NCBI GenBank assembly: GCA_963792915.1
Contig: CAWBYD010000007.1
Coordinates: 248,001-312,000, forward strand
Source: Solirubrobacter sp963792915
Lineage (GTDB): Bacteria > Actinomycetota > Thermoleophilia > Solirubrobacterales > Solirubrobacteraceae
Reading direction: 5' to 3'
DNA length: 64,000 nt
In this document: positions 52,337-60,508 of the stretch, one piece after another
Position numbering within the stretch: the stretch's first letter is position 1
Layout: each line of letters begins with the position of its first letter
Made by a program: the position numbers and the translations under genes
Notes under the pieces: model-generated
The model's input: only the letters and a program-made list of their open reading frames with translations
What the model was told of the DNA's origin: nothing
Database searches by the model: none

Positions 52337-52422
52337 CGAACAAAAGGGGTCGGACGAAAAAGGGGTCAGACCACAATCGTTCGCGCGGCGATGAACAAAA
52401 GGGGTCAGACCAGAAACGTTCG
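52337..52422. repeat. Degenerate palindromic elements at the 5-prime end of livF
   Basis: A truncated copy (52337-52354) runs into a second copy (52355-52383) and a third (52393-52422). The GGGGTC-A-GACC cores are kept but the right arms have drifted (CCACAATCGTTCG, CCAGAAACGTTCG). They lie between a likely original ATG at 52326 (overlapping the LivG stop) and the LivF body, in a different frame from it. Confidence 0.8.
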
Positions 52423-52440
52423 TCGCTGCTGGAGGTCGCC

Positions 52441-53043
52441 GTGGGCGGGGTCGCGGTGTCGGTCGCGGCGGGCGAGCGGGTGGCGCTGGTCGGCCACGAC
52501 CCGCTGCGGGTTCGGCTGGCACGGGTCGCGGCAGGGCTCGAGCCCGGGCGGACGTGGTTCGGCGGGCGCCGGCTCGGCTACGTCCCGGCGGGCCGGCGCG
52601 TGTTCGGCGGGCTCACCGTGGCGGAGAACCTCGCCGTCGGCGCGTACCGCGACCGGCGCGAGAAGGCCGTCGTCGCCGAGCGGCTCCACGCCCTCAAGGA
52701 CTGGTTCCCGCGCCTGGACCAGACCGCGCGGACGCTGTCGGGCGGCGAGCAGCAGCTGCTCGTGATCGCCCGCGCGCTGATGGCCGCGCCCGAGCTGCTG
52801 ATCCTCGAGGACCCGTCGGCCGGGCTCGGCCCGCCGGCGGTCCAGCGCGTCGCAACCGCGCTGGAGCGCCAGCCGCTCGCGCTGCTGATCGTCGACGAGG
52901 GGCTCGCGCTGGCCCGCCGACTGGCCGGCCGCGTGGTCCTCGTCGAGGACGGCCGCGTCGTGCTCGACGCGCCGGCGGCCGAGGCGCTCGCGGACGAGCG
53001 CCTCGGCCTCGGCTACATCACGGGTTCGTCGTCGACAGCGTGA
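52441..53043 (+). CDS. LivF-like ATP-binding protein lacking a Walker A motif
   Basis: 200 residues from the GTG preceded by GGAGG; in-frame reading continues upstream to SLLEVAV, the usual beginning of such domains, without a start codon. The Walker A place reads VGHDPLRVR instead of GxxGxGKT. The signature LSGGEQQLLVIARAL is perfect; Walker B ends ILEDPSAGLG instead of LDEPS, and the switch region reads IVDEG. The protein is shorter than LivF (about 235). It may be a structural half-site partner for LivG rather than a pseudogene. Its end overlaps the convergent propeller gene by 26 bases. Confidence 0.85.
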   Translation: MGGVAVSVAAGERVALVGHDPLRVRLARVAAGLEPGRTWFGGRRLGYVPAGRRVFGGLTVAENLAVGAYRDRREKAVVAERLHALKDWFPRLDQTARTLSGGEQQLLVIARALMAAPELLILEDPSAGLGPPAVQRVATALERQPLALLIVDEGLALARRLAGRVVLVEDGRVVLDAPAAEALADERLGLGYITGSSSTA

Positions 53044-55903
53044 ACGTCAGCGTCTTGCTGTAGCTGCCGGTCCGCAGCGCGTCGGTCGAGTCGACGTGCT
53101 GCAGGAACGAGAGCGCGACGCTGTCGTTGGAGACGGGGCCGCTGTAGGTCAGCAGCGACGTCGGCGTGCCGCTCAGCGGCGCGAAGGCACCGCCGACCCC
53201 GGCGCCGCTCGCGGCCTTGGCCTGCAGCGCCGACGGCATCGAGAACGAGCCGTTGACGAGATGGCCGGGCGCGGTCGCCGACGCGTCGGCCACCGACAGC
53301 GTCCCGTCGCCCGCGGTCGAGACCACGTTGGCGGTCGTCGCCGCGTTGTAGTCCTGCCCGACGCCGGGGATGAACGGGCCGAAGCTCGCCGGACCGCCGA
53401 GCGTCAGGGAGAGCGTCGCGGGCACCGAGCCGCCCGTGCCGCCGCCGTCGGTCGCGTCGACGGAGAGCGGGAGCTTCCACACGCTGCGGCCGAACGTCGC
53501 CGCGAACAGGAACTTGCCGTCGCCCGAGAGCTTGACGTCGAGCACGGGCACGTCCGGCAGGCCGACGCTGACCTTGTACCAGGCGCTGTCGGCGTCCTTG
53601 TGATCGAAGATGCCGACGTCGGTCGCCGCGTACAGCACGTCGTGCGCGGCGTCGTAGGTGATCATCTCGACCGGCCCGTTGGGCAGGTTCTGCGAGATGT
53701 TCGTCCAGGTCGCGCCCGCGTCGTGGGTCTCGTAGACGTTGGCCGCTTCGTCGCCCTCGCGGTAGCCCGAGAACGCGACGTACGCGTGGTTCTTGTCGGC
53801 CGGGTCGACGACGATCGCGTTGACCCAGCGCGTCGGCAGCCCGGTCAGCTGCGTCCAGGTCGCGCCGGCGTCGTCAGTCCGCCACACGCGGCCCGTGTCG
53901 GTGCCGACGTAGATCGTGTTCGCGAACGGCACCGTCGTGGCTTCCTTGGCGGGAGCGATCGCCGAGATCGTCGCGTACTCGTTGGCGTAGAACGGCCCGA
54001 GATCGTTCTCGTCGGGGGGAACCGGCCCGGGCAGGCTGCCCGGATCGTTCGGGCTGATCATCGTGAACGCCGTGCCGCGGTTGACGGAGCGCCCGAGGAC
54101 CGTGCCGCCGAGGTAGATCACCGCGTCGTTGTTCGGGTCGATCGCGATCGGCGTGTCCGTCGTCCAGCGCTGGTTCGCCGGCCAGCCGTTGTTGGTGATC
54201 GTCAGCGTCTGGGTCGTCGTCGCGGTGTCGTGCAGCCCCTGGCAGCTGTGGCGCGGCGGCGACGGCTGGAAGCACGTGTAGTAGTACGACTGGTCGACCG
54301 GGTCGATGACGTTCCAGTGCCCGTCGCCGCCGCCGTCGGAGTTCCAGGTGGTCAGCGACGGGTCGGTCGGGCTCGGGTTCGTCGCGGTCCAGGTCCGGTT
54401 GGAGCCGTTGTCCTGGAGCCCGGTGCTCAACCGCTGCGAGTCCTGCTGCGAGACCGCGAGGTGGTAGGACTGGTTCCACGGCTGGTTGGTCGCCTTCACC
54501 CAGGAGCCGTTGATGCCGCTGTTCTCGGAGCGGTAGACGCCGCCGTCGTTGCCGAGGAACACGCGCTCAGGCGTCGCCGGGTTGCCGTCGATCGTCGACG
54601 GGTCCGTGTCCATCCCGTGCTGGTCGGAGTGCGGCGCGCTGATCGCCGACCACGTCATGCCGTGGTTGGTCGACGTGCGCAGCGACACGTCCGCGTTGAA
54701 GATGTGGTCCTGGTTCTCGGGGTCGACCCAGATGCGTCCGAACCACCACTGGTAGCCACTCGACGCCTGGTAGGCCTGCGCCCCGACGTGGAACGTGTCG
54801 CCGCCGTCGTCGGAGAAGTAGAAGCCCTTGTCGGGGCCGTACGGAGATCCGCTCACCACGTAGATGCGGTTCGGGTTGCTGGGCGCGATCGCGACGCCGA
54901 TGCGGCCCAGGCTCGCGTCCTGCGTGAGCCCGGTCTTGGTCTGGTCATAGCTCGGCAGGGGGTCGACGATGTTCTGCAGGCGCGTCCACGTGTCGCCGCC
55001 GTCGCTGGAGCGGAAGAGCCCGGAACCGACGCCGCCGTACACGCGCGCTCCGTTGTTGCGCTTGTGATCCCACATCGTCGCGTAGACGATGTTCGGGTTC
55101 GCCGGGTTGATCGCCACGTCGACCGCGCCGGTCATCGGCGTCGTCGGCGCGAGCACGAGCTTCCAGGTCTGGCCGCCGTCGTCGGTCCGGTACAGGCCGC
55201 GCTGGGAGACCGAGCGCGCGACGTGGCCGGTCGCCGCCGCGAACACGCGGTTCGGGTTCGACGGGTCGATCGCGATGCGGCCGATCGAGGCGCTGTCGTG
55301 CAGCCCCATGTTCTGCCAGTGCGCGCCGCCGTCGGTCGACTTGTAGATGCCGTCGCCGAAGTAGGTCAGGCCGCCGCCTGGCGGGTTGGCCTCGCCGGTG
55401 CCGACCCACAGCGTCCCGTTCTTGTCCTGCGCCAGCGACCCCATCGTCTGCGTGTTGTCGTTGGGCCACACCGGCGTCCAGTTCGCGCCGCCGTCGGTGC
55501 TGTGCCAGATGCCGCCGCCGGACGCCGCCGCGTAGACCGCATTCGGCTGCAGCTTGTCCGCGACGACGTCGACGACGCGGCCGCCGATGTTGAACGGCCC
55601 GAGCTGCTGCCAGGCGATGCCGTTGGCGGCCGGTGCCACCGCGGCGGCCTGGCGCTGCGCGCGCGCCACCTCCTCGGCACTGACGGGCGACGCCGAGCTC
55701 TCCTTGAGGTCCAGGTACTCGTCCGGATCGGCCTTGCCGACCGTGCTCTCGGTCTCCGGCGGTGCGACGAGCCCGAGCGGACCGTGCGACCCATTCGGCG
55801 TGGTCGAGCGCGTGAATGCCAGCATCGTCAGCGCGGCGGTCATCAAGACCGCCCCTACGAGCAGGACCGCGGCTTGTTGCCTCGTGCGCCGCTGTGTGTG
55901 CAT
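53018..55903 (-). CDS. Secreted BNR/VPS10-like beta-propeller protein
   Basis: 961 residues, with GGAGGGACGGA before the ATG. A membrane-spanning signal (VLLVGAVLMTAALTMLAF) starts it. Many BNR-type repeats follow (Asp-box SxDGGxxW: STDGGANWTPVW, STDGGAHWQNMG, SSDGGDTWTRLQ, TDDAGATWTQLTG), giving a sortilin- or sialidase-like multi-bladed propeller over residues 90-800. The last about 135 residues form the same module as the ThuA-domain protein, ending TLTFTLSTTNP. Function unknown; a cell-surface binding or hydrolytic role is inferred. Confidence 0.9.
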   Translation of the reverse strand: MHTQRRTRQQAAVLLVGAVLMTAALTMLAFTRSTTPNGSHGPLGLVAPPETESTVGKADPDEYLDLKESSASPVSAEEVARAQRQAAAVAPAANGIAWQQLGPFNIGGRVVDVVADKLQPNAVYAAASGGGIWHSTDGGANWTPVWPNDNTQTMGSLAQDKNGTLWVGTGEANPPGGGLTYFGDGIYKSTDGGAHWQNMGLHDSASIGRIAIDPSNPNRVFAAATGHVARSVSQRGLYRTDDGGQTWKLVLAPTTPMTGAVDVAINPANPNIVYATMWDHKRNNGARVYGGVGSGLFRSSDGGDTWTRLQNIVDPLPSYDQTKTGLTQDASLGRIGVAIAPSNPNRIYVVSGSPYGPDKGFYFSDDGGDTFHVGAQAYQASSGYQWWFGRIWVDPENQDHIFNADVSLRTSTNHGMTWSAISAPHSDQHGMDTDPSTIDGNPATPERVFLGNDGGVYRSENSGINGSWVKATNQPWNQSYHLAVSQQDSQRLSTGLQDNGSNRTWTATNPSPTDPSLTTWNSDGGGDGHWNVIDPVDQSYYYTCFQPSPPRHSCQGLHDTATTTQTLTITNNGWPANQRWTTDTPIAIDPNNDAVIYLGGTVLGRSVNRGTAFTMISPNDPGSLPGPVPPDENDLGPFYANEYATISAIAPAKEATTVPFANTIYVGTDTGRVWRTDDAGATWTQLTGLPTRWVNAIVVDPADKNHAYVAFSGYREGDEAANVYETHDAGATWTNISQNLPNGPVEMITYDAAHDVLYAATDVGIFDHKDADSAWYKVSVGLPDVPVLDVKLSGDGKFLFAATFGRSVWKLPLSVDATDGGGTGGSVPATLSLTLGGPASFGPFIPGVGQDYNAATTANVVSTAGDGTLSVADASATAPGHLVNGSFSMPSALQAKAASGAGVGGAFAPLSGTPTSLLTYSGPVSNDSVALSFLQHVDSTDALRTGSYSKTLTFTLSTTNP

Positions 55904-55990
55904 TCCGTCCCTCCAGACGTGACCCGGCGGCCCGCGACAGACCGCAACGCGGGCGATTGTATGCGGAGCGCCGGTTGATGAGCAAACGCT

Positions 55991-56731
55991 TCAGGTGCGG
56001 CGCGCGAACAGCACCGCGGCGAGCGTCATGCACACAGCGAGGATGCCCCCGCACCAGGCGAGCGCCTGCCACGCGTGGTTGCCGACCGGGGACCCGAGCA
56101 GCAGCGCGCGCAGCGTCTCGATGACGGGCGTGATCGGCTGGTGGGACGCGAAGCCCTGCAGCCATGACGGCATCGTGTCGATCGGCACGAACGCGCTGCT
56201 GGCGTACGGCAGGAACATCACCAGGAACGTGAAGCCCGAGGCGCCCTCCGGCGTGCTGGTGAGCAGGCCGGCGGCCGCCGAGAGCCAGGACATGGCGAGC
56301 ACGAAGGCGAGCAGGACGCCGAGCGCGGCGAGCCAGTCGAGCGCGCCCGCGTGCGGGCGGAAGCCGATCGCGAACGCCACGCCGAACACCAGCACGGTCG
56401 ACGCGAGGTTGCGCGCCACGCTCGCCACCACGTGGCCGCTGAGCAGCGCGGCGCCGTTGACGTTCATCGAGCGCAGGCGATCGACGATGCCGCCGCCCAG
56501 GTCCTCGTTGACGCTGACCGCGGTGAGCGAGGAGCCGAAGCCCGCGCACAGCAGCAGCACGCCCGGGACCACGTAGGTGACGTACTTCGTGCCCGTGTCG
56601 ATCGCGCCCCCGAACAGGTACACGAACATCAACATCAGCATGACCGGCAGCGCCAGCGCCGTGATCAGCGCCTCGAGGTTGCGCCGGGTCAGCCGCAGCG
56701 CGCGGGCGGAGAGGGTGATCGCGTCAGACAT
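55991..56731 (-). CDS. ABC-2 type drug-exporter permease (DrrB-like)
   Basis: 246 residues with six hydrophobic helices; N-terminal LTRRNLEALITALALPVMLM and MFVYLFGGAI are DrrB-like, with the family segment SVNEDLGGGIVDRLRSMNVN and YASSAFVPIDTMPSWLQGFA. Start overlaps the ATPase gene stop by 8 bases. Together they form an antibiotic or lipid exporter. Confidence 0.9.
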   Translation of the reverse strand: MSDAITLSARALRLTRRNLEALITALALPVMLMLMFVYLFGGAIDTGTKYVTYVVPGVLLLCAGFGSSLTAVSVNEDLGGGIVDRLRSMNVNGAALLSGHVVASVARNLASTVLVFGVAFAIGFRPHAGALDWLAALGVLLAFVLAMSWLSAAAGLLTSTPEGASGFTFLVMFLPYASSAFVPIDTMPSWLQGFASHQPITPVIETLRALLLGSPVGNHAWQALAWCGGILAVCMTLAAVLFARRT

Positions 56732-57635
56732 GGGTCAGGGCGAGGAAGACGTCGTCGAGGGACGCGCTGTGCTGGGCGAAGTGCTCGACCGCGGTGCCGT
56801 CGGGGTCGAGCTCGTCCAGCAACGCGCGGACGTGCGCGGCGCTGCCGTCGGTGGCGACGCCGATCGTGCTGCCGTCGACGGACAGCGCGCGCTTGCCGAG
56901 GGCCGCGCGCACCTCCGCGAACGCGTCGGCGGTCACGGTCAGGACCAGCCGGCGCGCGCCGACGCGCGACTTCAGCGCCTCGGGCGTGCCCTCGGCGACG
57001 ATCCGGCCGCCGTCGAGCAGCACGACGTGGTCGGCGAGCCGGTCGGCCTCCTCGAGGTACTGCGTCGTCAGCAGCACGGTGACGCCCGCCGCGGCGAGCC
57101 CGGCCACGACCTCCCAGACCGCCGCGCGGCTGCGCGGGTCAAGGCCCGTCGACGGCTCGTCGAGGAACAGCACCTGCGGTTGCACGACCAGGCTCGCGGC
57201 CAGGTCCAGCCGGCGCCGCATGCCGCCGGAGTAGGTGCCGACGCGCCGCCCGGCGGCGTCCGTGAGGTCGAAGCGCTCGAGCAGCTCGGCGGCGCGCGAG
57301 CGCGCCGCGCGCGCGCTCAGGCCCCACAGCCGCCCCATCATGCGCAGGTTCTCCGTGCCGGTCTGGAGCTCGTCGACCGCCGCGTACTGGCCGGTCAGGC
57401 TGATCGCGCGGCGGACCTTGGCGCGCTCGGCCACCACGTCGAAGCCGGCGACCCGCGCGGTGCCGGCATCGGCGCGCAGCAGCGTCGCGAGGATGCGGAT
57501 GGTCGTGGTCTTGCCCGCGCCGTTGGGGCCGAGCAGCGCGAGCACGCGGCCGCGCTCGACGCAGAGGTCGATCCCCGCTACGACGGGGCGCGACCTGTAC
57601 GACTTGGTGAGACCAATAGCCTCGATGGCGTGCAT
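56724..57635 (-). CDS. ABC drug-exporter ATP-binding protein (DrrA-like)
   Basis: 303 residues from the ATG with AAAGGA upstream; a start further upstream would cross the operators. Walker A GPNGAGKTTTI, signature YSGGMRRRLDLA, Walker B VLFLDEPSTGLDPRSR, and a C-terminal DrrA-type segment ending SLDDVFLALTHV. It powers the permease encoded next. The divergent TetR regulator shares two operator-like palindromes with it. Confidence 0.93.
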   Translation of the reverse strand: MHAIEAIGLTKSYRSRPVVAGIDLCVERGRVLALLGPNGAGKTTTIRILATLLRADAGTARVAGFDVVAERAKVRRAISLTGQYAAVDELQTGTENLRMMGRLWGLSARAARSRAAELLERFDLTDAAGRRVGTYSGGMRRRLDLAASLVVQPQVLFLDEPSTGLDPRSRAAVWEVVAGLAAAGVTVLLTTQYLEEADRLADHVVLLDGGRIVAEGTPEALKSRVGARRLVLTVTADAFAEVRAALGKRALSVDGSTIGVATDGSAAHVRALLDELDPDGTAVEHFAQHSASLDDVFLALTHV

Positions 57636-57648
57636 TCGTGTCCTTTCT

Positions 57649-57684
57649 GCGTACGTCATACGCTCTTCTGCGTAAGGTATACGC
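57649..57684. promoter_or_regulatory. Pair of TetR operators for the DrrAB-type exporter
   Basis: GCGTACGTCATACGC (57649-57663) and GCGTAAGGTATACGC (57670-57684) both have perfect GCGTA-N5-TACGC symmetry and begin 21 bases apart, two helical turns. They lie between the exporter ATPase and TetR genes. Confidence 0.75.
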
Positions 57685-57685
57685 A

Positions 57686-58438
57686 ATGACGGCGGACCGT
57701 CAAGCCCTCAACCTCCCGGAGAGCCTCGAGGCGGCCTGGGGCCTGCGCGAGCGCCCGCGCAAGGGTCCGCGGCCCGGGCTCACGCTCGAGGCGATCGTCG
57801 AGGGCGCCGTCCAGGTCGCCGAGCGCCACGGCATCGGCGCGGTCTCGATGGCGCGCGTGGCCAAGCAGGTGGGCGCCTCGCCGATGTCGCTGTACCGCTA
57901 CGTGGCCGCCAAGGACGAGCTGTGGGCGCTGATGGTCGACATGGCCGGCGGCCCGCCCCCGCCCCGGCAGCCCGGCGAGGACTGGCGCGCCGGGCTCACG
58001 CGCTGGGCGCGCGGCTACATGTCGGGGTTGCGCCGGCATCCGTGGATCGTCCGCATCCCGATCTCCACGCCGCCGATCACGCCCAACCAGGTCCTGTGGC
58101 TGGAGGACGGGCTGCAGTCGTTTCGCCAGACGCGGCTGAGCGAGCCGGAGAAGCTGTCGTGTCTGCTGCTGGTGAGCGGCTTCGTGCGCAACGACGCGAC
58201 GCTCATGCAGGACATCGGCAGCGCCGCGGGCGACGATCAGATCATGCCGAGCTACGGCCGGCTGCTGGCGAGGCTGACGCGGCCCGACACGCACCCGAGC
58301 ATCCACGCCGCGCTCGCCTCGGGCGCCTTCGACGAGGACGACGACATCGACACCGAGTTCCTGTTCGGGCTCGAGCGGGTGCTCGACGGCATCGCAACGC
58401 TGATCGAGCGCCGGGGGCTAGCCGCACCATCCGACTAG
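57686..58438 (+). CDS. TetR-family regulator of the exporter (TetR C-terminal type)
   Basis: 250 residues from the ATG at 57686. Helix-turn-helix AERHGIGAVSMARVAKQVGA, SPMSLYRYVAAKDEL followed by a TetR C-terminal domain typical of drug-efflux repressors. Divergent from drrAB-like genes with tandem operators in between, so it very likely represses the exporter and itself until a drug binds. Confidence 0.92.
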   Translation: MTADRQALNLPESLEAAWGLRERPRKGPRPGLTLEAIVEGAVQVAERHGIGAVSMARVAKQVGASPMSLYRYVAAKDELWALMVDMAGGPPPPRQPGEDWRAGLTRWARGYMSGLRRHPWIVRIPISTPPITPNQVLWLEDGLQSFRQTRLSEPEKLSCLLLVSGFVRNDATLMQDIGSAAGDDQIMPSYGRLLARLTRPDTHPSIHAALASGAFDEDDDIDTEFLFGLERVLDGIATLIERRGLAAPSD

Positions 58439-58485
58439 GGAAACCTCCGATGCATCCGATTTGGGCGCCTTAGAGTATTCGCCAC

Positions 58486-58758
58486 ATGGCCCCCCTCCTC
58501 CGCCCCGCTCGCGCCGCCACCCACGGCGCGGAGCTCACCTTCGAGACCGTCGGCACGGACGCGCCGGCTCGGCTGCGCGAGGCCGAGGACACGCTCCTGC
58601 GGGTCATCGACGGCACGCTGCGCTGTGACGTCGCCGGGCGCGAGCCCGTGTGCCTCGGCCCGGGCGAGGAAGTGCTGATCCCGGCCGGCGTCAGCCACCG
58701 CCTGGTGGCGATCCGCGCCCACGCGCGCTTCGTCTACGGGCTCAGACTGGCGCGCTGA
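58486..58758 (+). CDS. Cupin-domain protein
   Basis: 90 residues, a minimal single cupin: LRVIDGTLRCDVAGREPVCL then LGPGEEVLIPAGVSHRLVAI. One metal-type His is present in GVSHR; the first motif lacks its His pair, so metal binding is uncertain. ATG with TAGAGT 9 bases upstream. It overlaps the convergent TetR gene by 17 bases. Confidence 0.85.
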   Translation: MAPLLRPARAATHGAELTFETVGTDAPARLREAEDTLLRVIDGTLRCDVAGREPVCLGPGEEVLIPAGVSHRLVAIRAHARFVYGLRLAR

Positions 58759-59323
58759 GCGCGTCCACGACCGCGTCCCAGCCCGCATACAGCCGCTCAA
58801 GCGGCCAGCCGCGCCCGCAGCGCGCGTAGACGTGCTGGGCGGGGGACAGCACCGCGAGCAGCGCCTCGGCGGTGAAGTCGGCGTCCAGGTGCGGCGCCGC
58901 CTCGCGCAGCAGCAGCGTGACGTGCGTGGCGTTGAGCGCATGCGGGCCGGCACCCTCGCGCCCGTGCGGTGTGGCGGCGCCGATCAGGTCGGCGTGACGC
59001 TCGAGCAGGTCGAGATAGCCGTGGCCGAACGCCTTCAGCCGCTCGGCGGCCGGCGCGCCCGGCCCGAGCGGCGGCGGCCCGGCGATCAGCGCGTCCTGGA
59101 ACTCGCGCGTGTGCTGGTCCAGCAGGGCCAGCGCGAGGCCTGCGCGGTCGCCGAAGCGGCGATACAGCGTGCCGGTGCCGACGCACGCGGCGCGCGCCAC
59201 CGCCTCCATCGAGACGGCGTCGATGCCGTGCTCGTCGACCAGCGCGGACGCCGCCTCGATGATGCGCAGGCGGTTGCGCTTGGCGTCGGCGCGCTCGCTC
59301 CCGAAGAGCGGGAGCTCGCTCAC
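58742..59323 (-). CDS. TetR-family transcriptional regulator
   Basis: 193 residues; the start is a GTG overlapping the FMN-reductase stop. Helix-turn-helix IIEASALVDEHG-like stretch with DAVSMEAVARAACVGTGTLY, RRFGDRAGLALALL. It is the last gene of a three-gene run with YceI and the NAD(P)H:FMN reductase and may regulate them; the ligand is unknown. Confidence 0.9.
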   Translation of the reverse strand: MSELPLFGSERADAKRNRLRIIEAASALVDEHGIDAVSMEAVARAACVGTGTLYRRFGDRAGLALALLDQHTREFQDALIAGPPPLGPGAPAAERLKAFGHGYLDLLERHADLIGAATPHGREGAGPHALNATHVTLLLREAAPHLDADFTAEALLAVLSPAQHVYARCGRGWPLERLYAGWDAVVDALSAPV

Positions 59324-59874
59324 GCCGACTGCTCGAGCGGCGCGGTGACCTCGCGCGCGAGGTCACCCAGCAGGTCGCGATAGCGCGCGACGAGCTCCGG
59401 ATCGGCGAGCTTGCCGTCGGCGGTGAAGGCGCCGTCGGCCATGCCCACAGGGAGCTCGTCCTCGAGCACATGGGCGCCGGAGGCCTTGAGCGTCTTGCGC
59501 ACCTCGGCCTGCGCCCAGACGGCCCCGAACAGCCCCGTGCTCGCCCCCACGACCGCAGCCGGCTTGTGCTTGAGCACGTTCTCGGGGAACGGGCGCGAGG
59601 CCCAGTCGATGGCGTTCTTGAGCGCGCCGGGGAGCGAGGAGTTGTACTCCGGGGTGGCGATCAGCAGCGCGTCCGCGGCCTCGATCTCGGCGAAGAACGC
59701 CTGCACCGCGTCGGGCGGGGTCAGCTCGAGGTCCTCGTCGAAGGCCGGCAGGCCGGCGAGGCCGTCCCACTCCACCAGCTCCACTCCGGGCGGGAGGAGG
59801 TCCCCCGCCGCCCGGAGCAGCGCGCGGTTGTGGGATCCTCGACGGAGACTGCCCGCAATGCCGAGGATCCGCAT
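59320..59874 (-). CDS. NADPH-dependent FMN reductase
   Basis: 184 residues, flavodoxin-like: GIAGSLRRGSHNRALLRAAG and TPEYNSSLPGALKNAIDWAS are the FMN-binding motifs of the ArsH/SsuE/ChrR group. It reduces FMN, quinones or chromate with NADPH. Its start is 3 bases from the YceI stop, so they are co-transcribed. Confidence 0.92.
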   Translation of the reverse strand: MRILGIAGSLRRGSHNRALLRAAGDLLPPGVELVEWDGLAGLPAFDEDLELTPPDAVQAFFAEIEAADALLIATPEYNSSLPGALKNAIDWASRPFPENVLKHKPAAVVGASTGLFGAVWAQAEVRKTLKASGAHVLEDELPVGMADGAFTADGKLADPELVARYRDLLGDLAREVTAPLEQSA

Positions 59875-59877
59875 GGT

Positions 59878-60405
59878 TCAGGCCTGCGCGGTCAGCGAGA
59901 CGTCAACGGTCAGCGTGACGTCGTTGGCGAGCGCGTTGCCGCCGGAGGGCAGCGGCAGGTTCCAGTTCATGTTCCACTGCGTGCGATCGATCGTGGCCTC
60001 GAGGTGCAGGTGGCCGCGCGTGTTGCCGAACGCGTCGGCGGCCGGGGCGGTCCACGTGCCGGCGCCGGTGACCGGGTTGGTGATGCCCTTGATCGTCAGG
60101 ACGCCGGCGACCTTGGCGCTGCCGTCGTCGTTGAGCTCGAGATCCGACGAGACGAACGTGACCTCGGGGTGGTTGGCGGCGTCGAAGAACTCCTCCGACA
60201 GCACGTGGGCCCGGAACTGGTCGGGCGTGCGGATCGAGATCGACTCGACCTTCGCGGTGCCCTCGAGCTTGCCGTCGACGAGCGACGCGCTGACCTCGTC
60301 GAGCGTGCCGCGGAACAGGGATACGCCCTGATAACGGACGGCGAAGCCGAAGCTGGAGTGAATGGGATCGACTGCGAAAGTACCGGCGAGCGTGGCGGTG
60401 GACAT
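59878..60405 (-). CDS. YceI-family protein
   Basis: 175 residues with GAGGAGGCAAC upstream of the ATG. AGTFAVDPIHSSFGFAVRY at the start, DAANHPEVTFVSSDLEL, and a C-terminal LANDVTLTVDVSLTAQ are typical of the lipocalin-like isoprenoid-binding YceI fold. No signal peptide, so it is probably cytosolic. It likely binds a quinone or polyisoprenoid, fitting the redox flavoprotein downstream. Confidence 0.93.
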   Translation of the reverse strand: MSTATLAGTFAVDPIHSSFGFAVRYQGVSLFRGTLDEVSASLVDGKLEGTAKVESISIRTPDQFRAHVLSEEFFDAANHPEVTFVSSDLELNDDGSAKVAGVLTIKGITNPVTGAGTWTAPAADAFGNTRGHLHLEATIDRTQWNMNWNLPLPSGGNALANDVTLTVDVSLTAQA

Positions 60406-60508
60406 CGGCTCGTTGCCTCCTCGGCGTTTGCGTTCTAAGCTCGTAAGCGGAAGACCCTCCGGTTACGCTGGCGGCAGCATAGCGCGTTTCGTTGCCGATG
60501 CAACTACG

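Noticed and set aside
52441..53043. livF as a plain pseudogene
   Set aside because: The frame is open with a perfect signature motif, and its losses are complementary to those of the LivG domain, so decay is not the simplest reading.
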